A stretch of DNA of 64,000 bases from Nostoc sp. TCL240-02 (GCF_013343235.1 NZ_CP040094.1:1116501-1180500); one strand, 5' to 3'; shown: positions 35,209 to 44,826, numbered from the stretch's first letter. Made by a program: numbers and translations. The notes: generated by a model not told the origin, from the letters alone.

Positions 35209-36243
35209 TCAAAAACCCCGCCATAAGTATTCGGTCAGGCTCTTTCCCGCAAGACGTTCTTTGTCTGGTTCGGGGGGCAAATACCAACGCAGAGATTGAT
35301 AGAGTAGATGGCGGTGCAGATCAAAGGTGGCATCGATCAATTCACCATAGTTTCTGGCGGCATCAATAGCCCAGTAGTAATAAGCAAAAATGGCACAGAT
35401 GATGCCCACAGGAGCAGCCCACCAGACCCAAATTGTCCAAACGATAAATAGCAGACTCCACAGCCAGATGCGGACGGCGGTGTTGAGGTCGGCGCGGGCT
35501 TCTTGCAGGTCTTTTTTGACAGCATCAGAAAGGAGAAGCCACAGGCGTGACCAGCAGACGATCGCATCTAATCCATATTTTTCCAAGGGGCGCTGTTCAG
35601 CAGCACGGAGGATGTTGCCCAGACGAGTGGGCATGAGTTGGTTGTCTAGGGGTCGGTGGTGTTGCTCCCAGTCAAGTTGGATCAGTTCATCCTTTATTTC
35701 AGAGCATAATTTATCTAAGCGTTGTTTTAGACCCTGGTTGGTGAGTTTCTGCAATCGTTTTTCGTTGGAATGTAGTTGATTATGTTGCTGCAAGATAAAG
35801 TATATGACTTCTTTTTTTTGCTGATCTTCTGGAAGTTGCAAGAAGTTAAGGGTTGCAAATTTCTGAGATTGCTTATCGAGTCGTTTAAGTGTTTGCCAGC
35901 GATCGCTAATCCGTTGACTGTGTTTTGTTTCTCTAGCAATCAAGCAACGACGTAAAGGAAGCAGGCAGCGAGACCAGTAGCCTTCCAGAAAGCGCAGCAC
36001 AGGCAAATCGAAGCGTTGCACCACGAAGGCTGAGGCGATAATCAGGCAGAAAACCCCGACGAGGAGGGCGATTTGTAATGGCTCACCTCGTTGACTGAAC
36101 CAAGTGCTAGCAGGTTCCCAGCCGAAGCGCTGTAGTCCTGCGGTGGCTCCCCCTGCCCAAAAGACAAAGGCAGGGGTGAGCAGGGTGGCAACCCATTGTT
36201 CGGCGAGTTTGCTGCCAAAGCTTTCTAGGAATTTTGCGGACAT
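35209..36243 (-). CDS. Four-helix membrane protein of the CHAT-linked operon
   Basis: I do not recognise a named family. The 344-residue protein has two N-terminal helices (WVATLLTPAFVFWAGGATAG; IALLVGVFCLIIASAFVV), a long charged helical cytoplasmic middle (about 85-240), then two more helices (IWLWSLLFIVWTIWVWWAAP; VGIICAIFAYYYWAID). A TRLGNILRAAEQRPLEKYG motif precedes the second pair. It is the third gene of a minus-strand run with the TPR-CHAT protease and a zinc-ribbon protein, 72 bases after the latter. A membrane effector or cleavage target of the protease is my inference. Confidence 0.7.
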   Translation of the reverse strand: MSAKFLESFGSKLAEQWVATLLTPAFVFWAGGATAGLQRFGWEPASTWFSQRGEPLQIALLVGVFCLIIASAFVVQRFDLPVLRFLEGYWSRCLLPLRRCLIARETKHSQRISDRWQTLKRLDKQSQKFATLNFLQLPEDQQKKEVIYFILQQHNQLHSNEKRLQKLTNQGLKQRLDKLCSEIKDELIQLDWEQHHRPLDNQLMPTRLGNILRAAEQRPLEKYGLDAIVCWSRLWLLLSDAVKKDLQEARADLNTAVRIWLWSLLFIVWTIWVWWAAPVGIICAIFAYYYWAIDAARNYGELIDATFDLHRHLLYQSLRWYLPPEPDKERLAGKSLTEYLWRGF

Positions 36244-36315
36244 GGTGTTACCGAGAGAGTTGATAGAGCTGAGGCTATTCGGTTAGCCAACTGAAGAGTT
36301 TACCAATCGTTATGG

Positions 36316-36702
36316 TTAAGCGGGTTCGAGGGGAACGTTCTGATTAGGGTGATTGGGGCACAGGGGCGTGGGGCGACCAATGCGATCGCGTGACCAAGTG
36401 TAGTCGCACTGAGGACATTTAAATTCGCGTGCAGAAATTGGAGATATATCACCAGCTAGTGGATTTAATCCTTTTTGAGTTGCATTCGTTTGCTGGAATT
36501 GCGTTACCCAGTTGCGAGTGGCTCTGGTGTCCGTCAGTAACTCCCAGATGGAATCCTCGATGGCTTCTCCAGCTTGAGCCTGTTTTAGGAGTTGGTCAAG
36601 TTCTTGACGCATTTGTTCGCCTGCTTCTTCAGTGCCCAGTAATTGGGAGAGGTGGGGACGAATAGCCAGAGCAGTTTCTAAAATTGAGAGATTATCAGTC
36701 AT
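36316..36702 (-). CDS. Small helical protein with C-terminal zinc ribbon
   Basis: A 128-residue protein. The first 80 residues are helical and acidic (LSILETALAIRPHLSQLLG; QMRQELDQLLKQAQAGEAIE). The C-terminus has a zinc-ribbon-like pair, FKCPQCDYTW then PLCPNHPNQ (C-x2-C...C-x2-H). It begins 34 bases after the TPR-CHAT stop and precedes the membrane protein, so all three are likely one transcript. The start is the ATG at 36702; upstream in-frame codons overlap the protease gene. It may be an adaptor, sensor or protease substrate. Confidence 0.72.
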   Translation of the reverse strand: MTDNLSILETALAIRPHLSQLLGTEEAGEQMRQELDQLLKQAQAGEAIEDSIWELLTDTRATRNWVTQFQQTNATQKGLNPLAGDISPISAREFKCPQCDYTWSRDRIGRPTPLCPNHPNQNVPLEPA

Positions 36703-36736
36703 GGTCGCTTGAATAAATAACAGGTGGGAATAATTT

Positions 36737-39700
36737 TTAAACTCCGGTGTAGCTGAAGGCTGCCCAGTAGTAGGGATGGGAGTAATCATATTTCAGCGAT
36801 CGATATAAATCCCCTTTTTTGGATGCGAGTTCGGGAATAAATGTTTCACAGTGAGCAACTATATCACGCGGCTCGGCATCCCGGAGCCATTTTTGGGCTG
36901 TGATTAAAGCTTTTGATGGCTCTAAGTGCTGGTCACGCCAAAGTGTGTAAAACCGAGTTAGTAGAACCATTGTACTAATCTCGGAGACCGACCAGAGGGA
37001 AGCGACGACTCCGGCAACACCTGCCTGAAGTAAGCCTGTGGGTAGGCTGATGGCTTCATCCGCCAGTTCAATCCCTGCCAATGCAGTTTCGCAAGCGGAG
37101 AGAATAGCGAGGCGGATACCACCCTGGTTATTTTCCACCAGTTTGAGGTTGAGGAGGTCACGCAGAGTAAGGATGGCTTTTTCACCTTCACCTGTCATTG
37201 CAAGACCACTTTTGAGGGGTTCTTCCAGTTCAGCGTTGCCGTGGCAGGAACAGTGCAAAATTTTGTAATGGGGTAATGCAGCGAGAACGGCCTCTCTGGT
37301 TGCTTGTTCTTGACGGAGAATGTTGGGATTTTGGAAAGTCGTAACAGCAACTTTAACTTCTCGTGTTGAGTTAGGTAAGGGTTTAGCGCCATCATGTTTG
37401 GGTTCATCAATTGCTAGTATCGAATCTGCGAAAGTCCTTTGAGCAATTTCCTGAGCCGTTGAGAGCGATCGGGCGTTGGGGGCATAGGTAAAGTGGATGG
37501 CATCCAGGGCGTAGTACCTGCCAGTGGGAGTGGTAGAATCTTCAACCCAGGCCGCGTGGAGAGGAAGCAAGCTGAGGATTCCCGTGGGAATGAGGGTCGC
37601 TTGCTGAAAATTGCGCTGCTGGAGGTGGTTGATTAGGGGTGACATCACGGGTTCCCAGAGTTGGCGAGTGCCTTGGTCTATCGCGTCTAGCCATGCTTGG
37701 TGGTTGGATTGAGGTTGCCTGTATGCTCCCAACCATCCACCTAGATTGGAATCATCGGCGCGACCATACAGCAACTCTCGCAGATTAGCTTCAGTAAAGT
37801 CATCAAACCAAATATTGGTAATGCAGTCTTGAGTGACAATGAGAGCAAAGCTTCCGGCAGAAGTAGGGACGAGGTAGACAAGGGGAACGCTAGGGCGGAG
37901 AGCTTGGTAAATGTCATCGAAGCTGGGTTGAGCCAAGAAGTCTTCATAGCCAGGAACTTGGTGGATCTGGTCAATAATTTCCGTCAGGGTTTGGCGCAGT
38001 TGAAGGGCTTCGGTGCGGAGGACTTCGGGGGTGAGACTATGGCGATCATCTGAGGTCATCCGCAGACGTTGTTGGGTTTCGAGGTTGCGGAGTTGGATGG
38101 TGGTATTTGCGTATTGAGTATAAAGACTGGGGGCGAGTTGCTGAAGTTGGGTGAGGTCTGCTCTGTCTCGATCTAGGCTTTCACTGAGTCCACGGGCGCG
38201 ACCTTGTTCTAGAGTGAGGACAGCCGCTTGCAGGTCGCCACTACGGGCAAGGGCATAAGCAGCGAGGCGCGGCAAATCATTAATTTCGGCAAGTTCGGCA
38301 GCTTTGCCATCAAGCAAGATGGCTGATTGGTAGAGGATTTCGCCTGCTTCAAGGGCTTTGGTGTATGCACTAGCGGCTTTTACCCAGGTTTGTTGCTCAA
38401 AGTAAAGGATGCCGAGGTTGCGCGCAGTCATTTGGCAGTCCTTGGGAAATGCTTCATGGGTATAAACTTGTAGGGCGAGTTCATAGGCAGTGATCGCCTG
38501 TTCAAGGTTATCAGCCCGCTCCCCTTTGATGCGGAGGCTGTAGGCTACTGCCAGATTATTACGGGTCTGTGCCCAATCTTGGGGAAAAGCTTCACGGGTT
38601 CTGACTTGCAGCGCAAGTTCATAGGCGCTAATCGCTAATTCGAGGTTATCAGCCTTCTCCCCTTTGATACGGTAAAGGTAGGCATTTGCTAGATTATTAT
38701 GGGTCTGTGCCCAATCTTGGGGAAAGGCTCCACGGGTATAAACTTGTAGGGCAAGTTCACAGGCAGCGATAGCTAGTTCGATGTTATCAGCCCTGTCCCC
38801 TTTTATACGATTCCTGTAGGCGATTGCCAGATCATTCTGTGTGTGTGCCCAATCTTGGGGAAAGGCTTCATGGGTATAAACTTGTAGGGCGAGTTCACAG
38901 GCAGCGATAGCTAGTTCGATGTTATCAGCCCTGTCCCCTTTTACACGGTAAAGGTAGGCAATTGCCAGATTATTATGGGTCTGTGCCCAATCTTGGGGAA
39001 AGGCTTCACAGGTTCTGACTTGCAGGGCGAGTTCATAGGCGCTAACCGCTAGATCAAGGTTATCAGCCCTTTCTCCTTTGATACGCTCCCTGTAGGCAAT
39101 TGCCAGATTATTCTGGGTCAATGCCCAATTTTGGGGAAATGCTTCATGGGTATAAACTTGCAGCACAAGTTTATAGGTGCTAACTGCTAGTTCGAGGTTA
39201 TCAGCCTTCTCTCCTTTAATACGGTAAAGGTAGGCATTTGCCAGACTATTCTGGGTCTGTGCCCAACTTTGAGGAAAGGTTTCACGAGTATAAACTTCCA
39301 GCGCGAGTTCACAGGCAGCGATGGCTAATTCGAGATTATCAGCCTTCACCCCTTTGATGCGCTCTCTGTAGGCATTTGCCAAATTATTCTGGGTCTGTGC
39401 CCAATCTTGTGGAAAGGCTTCACGGGTATAAACTTGCAGCGCGAGTTTATGGGCGCTAATTGCTTGTTCAAGATTATCAGCCTTCCCCCCTTTTATACGG
39501 TAAAGGTATGCATTTGCCAAATTATTCTGGGTCCGTGCCCAATCTTGGGGAAAGGCTTTACGGGTATAAACTTGCAGCGCGAGTTCACAGGCGGCGATGG
39601 CTAATTCGAGATTATCAGCCCTCTCTCCTTTGATACGCTCCCTGTAGGCATTTGCCAAATTATTCTGGGTCCGTGCCCAATCTTGGGGAAAGGCTTTACG

Positions 39701-40144
39701 GGTATAAACTTGCAGCGCGAGTTCACAGGCGGCGATGGCTAATTCGAGATTATCAGCCCTCTCTCCTTTGATGCGATAAAGGTAGTCAACTGCCAGATTA
39801 TTCTGAGTCATAGCCCACTGTTGGGGAAAGGCTTCACGGGTATAAACTTGCAGTGCGAGTTCATAAGCACTAATCGCTAGTTCGACGTTATCAATACTCT
39901 CCCCTTTGATGCGCTTGCCGTAGGCAACTGCCAGTTGATACTGGGTTAATGCCCACAGTTCGCGAAAGGCTTCATGGGTATATACTTGCAGCGCGAATTG
40001 ATAAGCAGCAATGGCTTGTTCGAGGTTATAGTCCAAGAGAACAGCCGCTACAAAATGTCCTGCCAGCCCCAAGAGCCACTGTGTTGCACAACCTAAAAGC
40101 TGCTTAATCAGCTTCACATAAGCCTGCATCCCTTGTTTATCCAT
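36737..40144 (-). CDS. TPR-CHAT caspase-like protease
   Basis: A 1,135-residue protein. After a short N-terminal segment come eleven full 46-residue TPR-like repeats plus a partial twelfth (about residues 50-590), then a helical linker, then a C-terminal CHAT domain. The protease dyad is visible as His968 in HCSCHGNAEL and Cys1018 in LAILSACETALAG. CHAT enzymes are caspase-related cysteine proteases; TPR-CHAT in type III-E CRISPR cleaves a partner when activated. The ATG at 40144 is chosen; TTG 40168 and GTG 40147 are alternatives. It leads a probable operon with a zinc-ribbon and a membrane protein. Confidence 0.92.
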   Translation of the reverse strand: MDKQGMQAYVKLIKQLLGCATQWLLGLAGHFVAAVLLDYNLEQAIAAYQFALQVYTHEAFRELWALTQYQLAVAYGKRIKGESIDNVELAISAYELALQVYTREAFPQQWAMTQNNLAVDYLYRIKGERADNLELAIAACELALQVYTRKAFPQDWARTQNNLANAYRERIKGERADNLELAIAACELALQVYTRKAFPQDWARTQNNLANAYLYRIKGGKADNLEQAISAHKLALQVYTREAFPQDWAQTQNNLANAYRERIKGVKADNLELAIAACELALEVYTRETFPQSWAQTQNSLANAYLYRIKGEKADNLELAVSTYKLVLQVYTHEAFPQNWALTQNNLAIAYRERIKGERADNLDLAVSAYELALQVRTCEAFPQDWAQTHNNLAIAYLYRVKGDRADNIELAIAACELALQVYTHEAFPQDWAHTQNDLAIAYRNRIKGDRADNIELAIAACELALQVYTRGAFPQDWAQTHNNLANAYLYRIKGEKADNLELAISAYELALQVRTREAFPQDWAQTRNNLAVAYSLRIKGERADNLEQAITAYELALQVYTHEAFPKDCQMTARNLGILYFEQQTWVKAASAYTKALEAGEILYQSAILLDGKAAELAEINDLPRLAAYALARSGDLQAAVLTLEQGRARGLSESLDRDRADLTQLQQLAPSLYTQYANTTIQLRNLETQQRLRMTSDDRHSLTPEVLRTEALQLRQTLTEIIDQIHQVPGYEDFLAQPSFDDIYQALRPSVPLVYLVPTSAGSFALIVTQDCITNIWFDDFTEANLRELLYGRADDSNLGGWLGAYRQPQSNHQAWLDAIDQGTRQLWEPVMSPLINHLQQRNFQQATLIPTGILSLLPLHAAWVEDSTTPTGRYYALDAIHFTYAPNARSLSTAQEIAQRTFADSILAIDEPKHDGAKPLPNSTREVKVAVTTFQNPNILRQEQATREAVLAALPHYKILHCSCHGNAELEEPLKSGLAMTGEGEKAILTLRDLLNLKLVENNQGGIRLAILSACETALAGIELADEAISLPTGLLQAGVAGVVASLWSVSEISTMVLLTRFYTLWRDQHLEPSKALITAQKWLRDAEPRDIVAHCETFIPELASKKGDLYRSLKYDYSHPYYWAAFSYTGV
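38430..40000 (-). repeat. Tandem 138-bp coding repeats in the TPR array
   Basis: The TPR region repeats with a 138-bp (46-codon) period. Segments near 39534-39671 and 39672-39809 are nearly identical at the DNA level, showing recent duplication. Repeat ends alternate strictly between an RER type (AYRERIKG) and an LYR type (AYLYRIKG) over about nine units, so the array grew by two-repeat (276-bp) units. Confidence 0.85.
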
Positions 40145-40432
40145 CACCAGAGGTTTCCTAAAGGTCAAAGATTGGGAATTGACTGCGATTCTTGCCCTAA
40201 TATTTAAATTTAGTGAGTGCGATCGCTCTCTGTGCCCTTACAAAAAACACTACAAAACGACGATCACCTTTTCCTGAAAGCTTTTGCTACACATCCATAC
40301 AGCCCAACCTATTGCAAATTCTCCGTGACTCAGACACAATACTATGTCTACTGATAAAGGAAAATATTTTTCATCGTATTCTAATTACGAATTACGAATT
40401 ATTTGTTGGGTGTTGAGGTTAAATAGTATTTG

Positions 40433-42364
40433 ATGCAAACACAAGACAGGGTAAAAGTCAATCAAATTGCAGATGCGATCGCAGCCAGTCAAGAATATCT
40501 GCTTTCGATTCAAAATTCGGCAGGTTACTGGTGGGCAGAATTAGAATCTAATGTCACCATCACTTCTGAAGCCGTCCTTTTACATAAGATTTGGGGAACA
40601 GACCAAACCAGACCTTTACACAAAGTTGAAGCATATCTGCGTCAAGAGCAACGGCAGCATGGCGGCTGGGAACTTTATTATGGTGATGGCGGAGAACTTA
40701 GCACTTCGGTTGAAGCCTACATGGCGCTGAGGCTGCTAGGTGTACCAGCAAACGATCCGGCAATGATTCGGGCGCAAGCTTTTATTCTCCAACGGGGTGG
40801 TATCAGCAAAACTCGAATTTTTACCAAGTTGCACCTAGCCTTGATTGGCTGCTACAACTGGCGCGGTATTCCCTCGCTACCAGCTTGGGTGATGCTGTTG
40901 CCAAAAGCTTTCCCTGTCAATATCTACGAGATGTCTAGCTGGGCACGTTCCAGCACAGTACCATTACTGATTGTATGCGATCGCAAACCGATTTTTCTCT
41001 CTGACTCAGCTATCAACCTAGATGAGCTATATGTTGAAGGTGTTGATCGAGTCCGGTGGGAATTACCCCGAAGTGGCGATTGGACAGATTTATTTCTCAC
41101 CCTCGATCAAGGATTCAAGTTGGCAGAAAGCCTGAATTTAGTCCCCTTCCGCGAAGAAGGCATCAAAGCCGCCGAAAAATGGATTTTAGAACGGCAAGAA
41201 GCGACAGGCGACTGGGGTGGCATTATTCCGGCGATGCTGAATTCAATGCTGGCTTTGCGCTGTCTGGATTATGACCGCAGCGATCCGATTGTGGAAAGAG
41301 GTTTGCAAGCAATTGATAACTTTGTCATTGAAACCGAGAATAGCTATCGGGTACAGCCTTGTGTTTCACCGGTTTGGGATACAGCTTGGGCAATGCGTGC
41401 TTTGGTAGAATCCGGTTTTGCACCAGATCATCCGGCTGTGGTAAAGGCTGGAGAATGGTTATTACAAAAACAAATTTTGGATTACGGAGATTGGGCTGTC
41501 AAAAATCGCCAGGGAAAACCAGGGGCTTGGGCTTTTGAGTTTGACAATCGGTTTTATCCCGATGTCGATGACTCGGCGGTGGTGGTGATGGCTCTACATT
41601 TGGCTAAACTCCCTAATGAAAAAATTAAGCAGGCTGCGATCGCACGGGCAGTAAACTGGATTGCATCTATGCAATGTAAACTAGGCGGTTGGGCTGCCTT
41701 TGATTTGGACAATGACCAAGATTGGCTCAACTCTATTCCTTATGGTGACTTGAAAGCGATGATCGATCCAAACACCGCAGATGTTACGGCTAGAGTCGTA
41801 GAAATGCTTGGTGCTTGTGATTTGTCAATTGATAGTGATAATTTGGAGCGATCGCTAACTTATCTTTTACGCGAACAAGAAATCGAAGGCTGTTGGTTTG
41901 GTCGTTGGGGTGTAAATTATATTTACGGCACGAGTGGCGTTTTATCAGCCTTGGCGTTAATTGATCCTCAAAGGCATAAACTCAGTATAGAACGGGGAGC
42001 AGCTTGGTTAGTGGAATGCCAAAACCCAGATGGGGGTTGGGGTGAGACTTGTCGCAGCTATGATGATCCTAGTCTCAAAGGAAAAGGAAATAGTACTGCA
42101 TCTCAAACCGCTTGGGCTTTAATTGGCATCTTGGCAGCAGGTGAAGCAACTGGTAAATTAGCTTTTAAGGCTATTGAACAAGGAATTGGCTATTTAATGG
42201 CAACTCAACAGCCTGATGGTACTTGGTTTGAGGCAGACTTTACAGGGACTGGATTTCCTTGCCATTTCTATCTCAAATATCATCTGTATCAACAATACTT
42301 TCCTTTAATCGCGCTAGGTCGTTATCAAGCAGTTATGGGTTTGACAAACCTCTCCCTGTCTTGA
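40433..42364 (+). CDS. shc: Squalene-hopene cyclase
   Basis: Cyclises squalene to hopene, the base of hopanoid membrane lipids. The 643-residue protein has the catalytic DVDD (residues 377-380) in FYPDVDDSAVV, and several QW repeats (QNSAGYWWAELES; QEATGDWGGIIPAMLN; QNPDGGWGETCRSYDD; QPDGTWFEADFTGTGFP). Length fits bacterial SHC. The ATG at 40433 is used; TTG 40430 directly precedes it. A terminator follows. hpnB lies 5.3 kb away on the opposite strand, with the CHAT operon between them. Confidence 0.97.
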   Translation: MQTQDRVKVNQIADAIAASQEYLLSIQNSAGYWWAELESNVTITSEAVLLHKIWGTDQTRPLHKVEAYLRQEQRQHGGWELYYGDGGELSTSVEAYMALRLLGVPANDPAMIRAQAFILQRGGISKTRIFTKLHLALIGCYNWRGIPSLPAWVMLLPKAFPVNIYEMSSWARSSTVPLLIVCDRKPIFLSDSAINLDELYVEGVDRVRWELPRSGDWTDLFLTLDQGFKLAESLNLVPFREEGIKAAEKWILERQEATGDWGGIIPAMLNSMLALRCLDYDRSDPIVERGLQAIDNFVIETENSYRVQPCVSPVWDTAWAMRALVESGFAPDHPAVVKAGEWLLQKQILDYGDWAVKNRQGKPGAWAFEFDNRFYPDVDDSAVVVMALHLAKLPNEKIKQAAIARAVNWIASMQCKLGGWAAFDLDNDQDWLNSIPYGDLKAMIDPNTADVTARVVEMLGACDLSIDSDNLERSLTYLLREQEIEGCWFGRWGVNYIYGTSGVLSALALIDPQRHKLSIERGAAWLVECQNPDGGWGETCRSYDDPSLKGKGNSTASQTAWALIGILAAGEATGKLAFKAIEQGIGYLMATQQPDGTWFEADFTGTGFPCHFYLKYHLYQQYFPLIALGRYQAVMGLTNLSLS

Positions 42365-42377
42365 ACTAAAGTTTAAG

Positions 42378-42412
42378 TCTGTCCCTCTCTGGGTTGGAAA
42401 GGGACAGATTTT
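42378..42412 (+). terminator. Rho-independent terminator after shc
   Basis: TCTGTCCCT (42378-42386) pairs with AGGGACAGA (42400-42408), followed by TTTT. It starts 14 bases after the stop codon. Confidence 0.85.
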
Positions 42413-42456
42413 GTATAGTAAAACCAGGTAGAGGTCTTTTTATTTGAACCGTCGAA

Positions 42457-42906
42457 CTACAGCACCCGCTTGAAGAAAGCCACTAAATCTTCGATGTTTG
42501 GCGTGTGAAGTAAATCTACTACTTCTATAGCTTTTTCAGAAGGTATATAGTCATCTGGTATGCCGATGATAGAAGTTCCCAAGTTTTGGGCTAATTGATA
42601 CCAAAAACCCAATTTATCATCAGCGTTCATTGAAGCGTACTCTTCAGTAAGAATTGCTGTTTCTGCTACTTCATCTTTGTTTAGCAACTGGCGCAAAGCA
42701 AACAACTGTTCCGCCTGTGGCAGGTTTTGAATTTGTGCAACTAAATTCGCAGTGTTTTCATTTGGTACATTATTGAGACAGAGCGACGGAATTTCATCAC
42801 AAATTTCAGTATAAAGTAAGGCTAAGACAGTCAAGCGATCGTCTGCATCCAAACGCTGAAATTTTGATACACTTTGTTCTAAAAAGTTGACGTTTGTAGA
42901 AGTCAT
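42457..42906 (-). CDS. Helical carotenoid protein (OCP N-terminal domain homologue)
   Basis: A 149-residue all-helical protein of the HCP family, homologous to the carotenoid-binding N-terminal domain of the orange carotenoid protein. Matching blocks are VSKFQRLDADDRLTVLALLY, LPQAEQLFALRQLLNKDEV and DDKLGFWYQLAQNLGTSIIG. HCPs bind carotenoid and quench singlet oxygen or phycobilisome energy, depending on the paralogue. GAGG lies five bases before the ATG. The C-terminus is more divergent than in the second HCP at 43821, so carotenoid binding should not be assumed. Confidence 0.83.
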   Translation of the reverse strand: MTSTNVNFLEQSVSKFQRLDADDRLTVLALLYTEICDEIPSLCLNNVPNENTANLVAQIQNLPQAEQLFALRQLLNKDEVAETAILTEEYASMNADDKLGFWYQLAQNLGTSIIGIPDDYIPSEKAIEVVDLLHTPNIEDLVAFFKRVL

Positions 42907-42912
42907 AAGCAC

Positions 42913-43820
42913 CTCAAAGTAATTAACTACTTAATTAACTCAAAATTTTTAAGTGAAAATTATAATTTTGCTTGGAACCAGTTAGACTATGGCTTTACTA
43001 ATCAACAGAAATACGGAAGATGATTTAATTTTGGTAAGCCTCTTCTGTCGCTAACAATTTTAGTTAAGCAAATAGCTACAAATTTACGTGTGATCCGCTA
43101 TTATTACTACTTAAAATCGCCGGAGTTTTTGTTATCAATATATCTCTTCTGTTACTCGGTGTTGTATTATAAGTCAAGTATTAAATAGCTTTGAAGAATG
43201 TTTAGCAATCGCCTCTATTTAAACCTTTAAAATCTGAGACGTATGGCTTTCATCAATTAATATCTTTATCAGCCATAACAGCTAATGGTAAATTAGTTAC
43301 ATTTTTGTGTTTATCATAGATGTAATTTGGTATAAGATATGAAAAGACTCATTAAATCTCCGATGTAAAAAATTGAATTATCCATGTTGATATCTCCATT
43401 AATTTTAAGTATTTCATTTTAGATAAAAAACTATAAACAGACAGGCCTTAATATAAAAAAAGCATATTTAAACCAACCACAAGACAGATTAATTCAAATA
43501 TAATTACTTTTAATATATTGAGTACAAAACAAAGGGCGTTAGGACTGTAGGGTGCAACTGACCTCATAAAAGAAATGCTCACAGGGTAAGAATTTTATTT
43601 TTACTCTGTGTTTATTTATCAAGAAAAAATGAAACCGCCAGTAATCAAAATTTAAATTTATATTAAGCGACTGGCGGATATAATAAAAACTTTAAGAAGA
43701 GAGGTATAGATAGATGCTTATACAGGACTTGGCAAGTAAATCAACTTGCTATAAGAACCATCTTATCCTCATTTAGAGGCTAAATAGATAACCTCAAGCA
43801 GCCTAAAAAGTTAAAAAGTG
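42913..43820. other. Long spacer between two HCP genes
   Basis: About 900 AT-rich bases without a convincing gene. Two hairpins are visible: CACAGGGTAA/TTACTCTGTG (43581-43611) and the terminator at 43635. The start-proximal part must contain the promoter of the first HCP gene. Confidence 0.5.
43621..43677 (-). terminator. Terminator after the second HCP gene
   Basis: On the minus strand, CCGCCAGT (43677-43670) pairs with ACTGGCGG (43642-43635), followed by TTTCATTTTTTCTT. It is placed downstream of the HCP gene at 43821. Confidence 0.6.
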
Positions 43821-44312
43821 CTAAATTTCAGCACCTGCTTTTGCTTCAGCACCCATTGGCGACACATAATCACGGAAAAGAGTAATCTGTTGCTCAAAGG
43901 CTAATCCTTGAATTCTACCAAACAACGCTTTAGATTCTGAAGGTAGTTCATAGTCAGAAGGTACAGGAATGATAGTACCATTATCCATACCTTGAGATAA
44001 TCGATACCAAAATAGTAGTTTGGTAGTATCACCCAAAGAACCATATTCACGAGAAATTTGGGTATCTACTTTATTAATCAAGTCACGCTGAACTTGTAAT
44101 TGTTGTTCGTGAGTTAATTCCTTAACTTGATTAAACAAACCTTCTGCGATTTCTGGCGAAACAGTGCTAGCACCAGGAGCAGCTGGCGTAATTGAACCAC
44201 CCATTTCTTTGTAAATGAACCAGAACAATGCTAGTTGTTGATCCACATCCAATTTTTGCCAAGCCTGAACATGTTCGCGAATAGTTGGATCGCTAGTTTG
44301 TGTGTATGTCAT
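43821..44312 (-). CDS. Helical carotenoid protein (OCP N-terminal domain homologue)
   Basis: A 163-residue HCP. It is closer to the OCP N-terminal domain than its neighbour: VQAWQKLDVDQQLALFWFIY, ITPAAPGASTVSPEIAEGLF, LTHEQQLQVQRDLINK, TKLLFWYRLSQGMDNGTIIP. The alpha-helical bundle should clasp one carotenoid. It probably protects against singlet oxygen, by family knowledge. It is transcribed in the same direction as the HCP at 42457, but with a terminator and 900 bases between them, so they are separately controlled. No C-terminal-domain homologue is nearby. Confidence 0.88.
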   Translation of the reverse strand: MTYTQTSDPTIREHVQAWQKLDVDQQLALFWFIYKEMGGSITPAAPGASTVSPEIAEGLFNQVKELTHEQQLQVQRDLINKVDTQISREYGSLGDTTKLLFWYRLSQGMDNGTIIPVPSDYELPSESKALFGRIQGLAFEQQITLFRDYVSPMGAEAKAGAEI

Positions 44313-44826
44313 TATGAACTCCAATTGCAATTTATCAGTGCTATTAGTAAAGGTATCAAATATACATTTAACGTTTTACCCTACTGAAGACATAGGTATT
44401 AAAATCAGAAAGAAGAATAATTATAAACAAAACATAAATCGGGGAAAGTATAGTCTCACTTTAGAAAGAAGAATTAAACTTAGATGCAAATGCAATATAA
44501 AATTCATATTTGATTTCTGAAAACATTCAATCCAACTCAAATAAACTTCTTGCCCATTGCCTCATAAGCAAATAATTATGTCTACGCCATGTTGCACGAA
44601 ACATAAATCAAAGCGGATTGCTATATCAAAATCTAAAATAGTGCTTGGAAAGGCAATGTAAAAACTTGGCAATTTCAATGCTGCCAAATTGAGAGATTTT
44701 CGAGATATATTTCGATAGATAGATGATTAGTTTTGTTGTGACAGTGCTTAGAAAAGCACTGTCCAATTTAGCCACATCAAATTTGTGAATTCACAGTAGG
44801 AATAAGGCTTGTGGTTTTATTAAGCA
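44313..44826. other. Spacer upstream of the HCP gene
   Basis: AT-rich, no gene. A 10-bp-arm hairpin GACAGTGCTT/AAGCACTGTC at 44740-44763 lies downstream of the DUF6335 gene and may terminate it. The promoter of the HCP gene should lie near 44320-44420. Confidence 0.5.

Noticed and set aside
35390..35779. 129-codon plus-strand frame opposite the membrane protein gene
   Set aside because: Antisense shadow of a gene with clear transmembrane and helical structure; composition is biased toward Arg and Ser as expected for a shadow.
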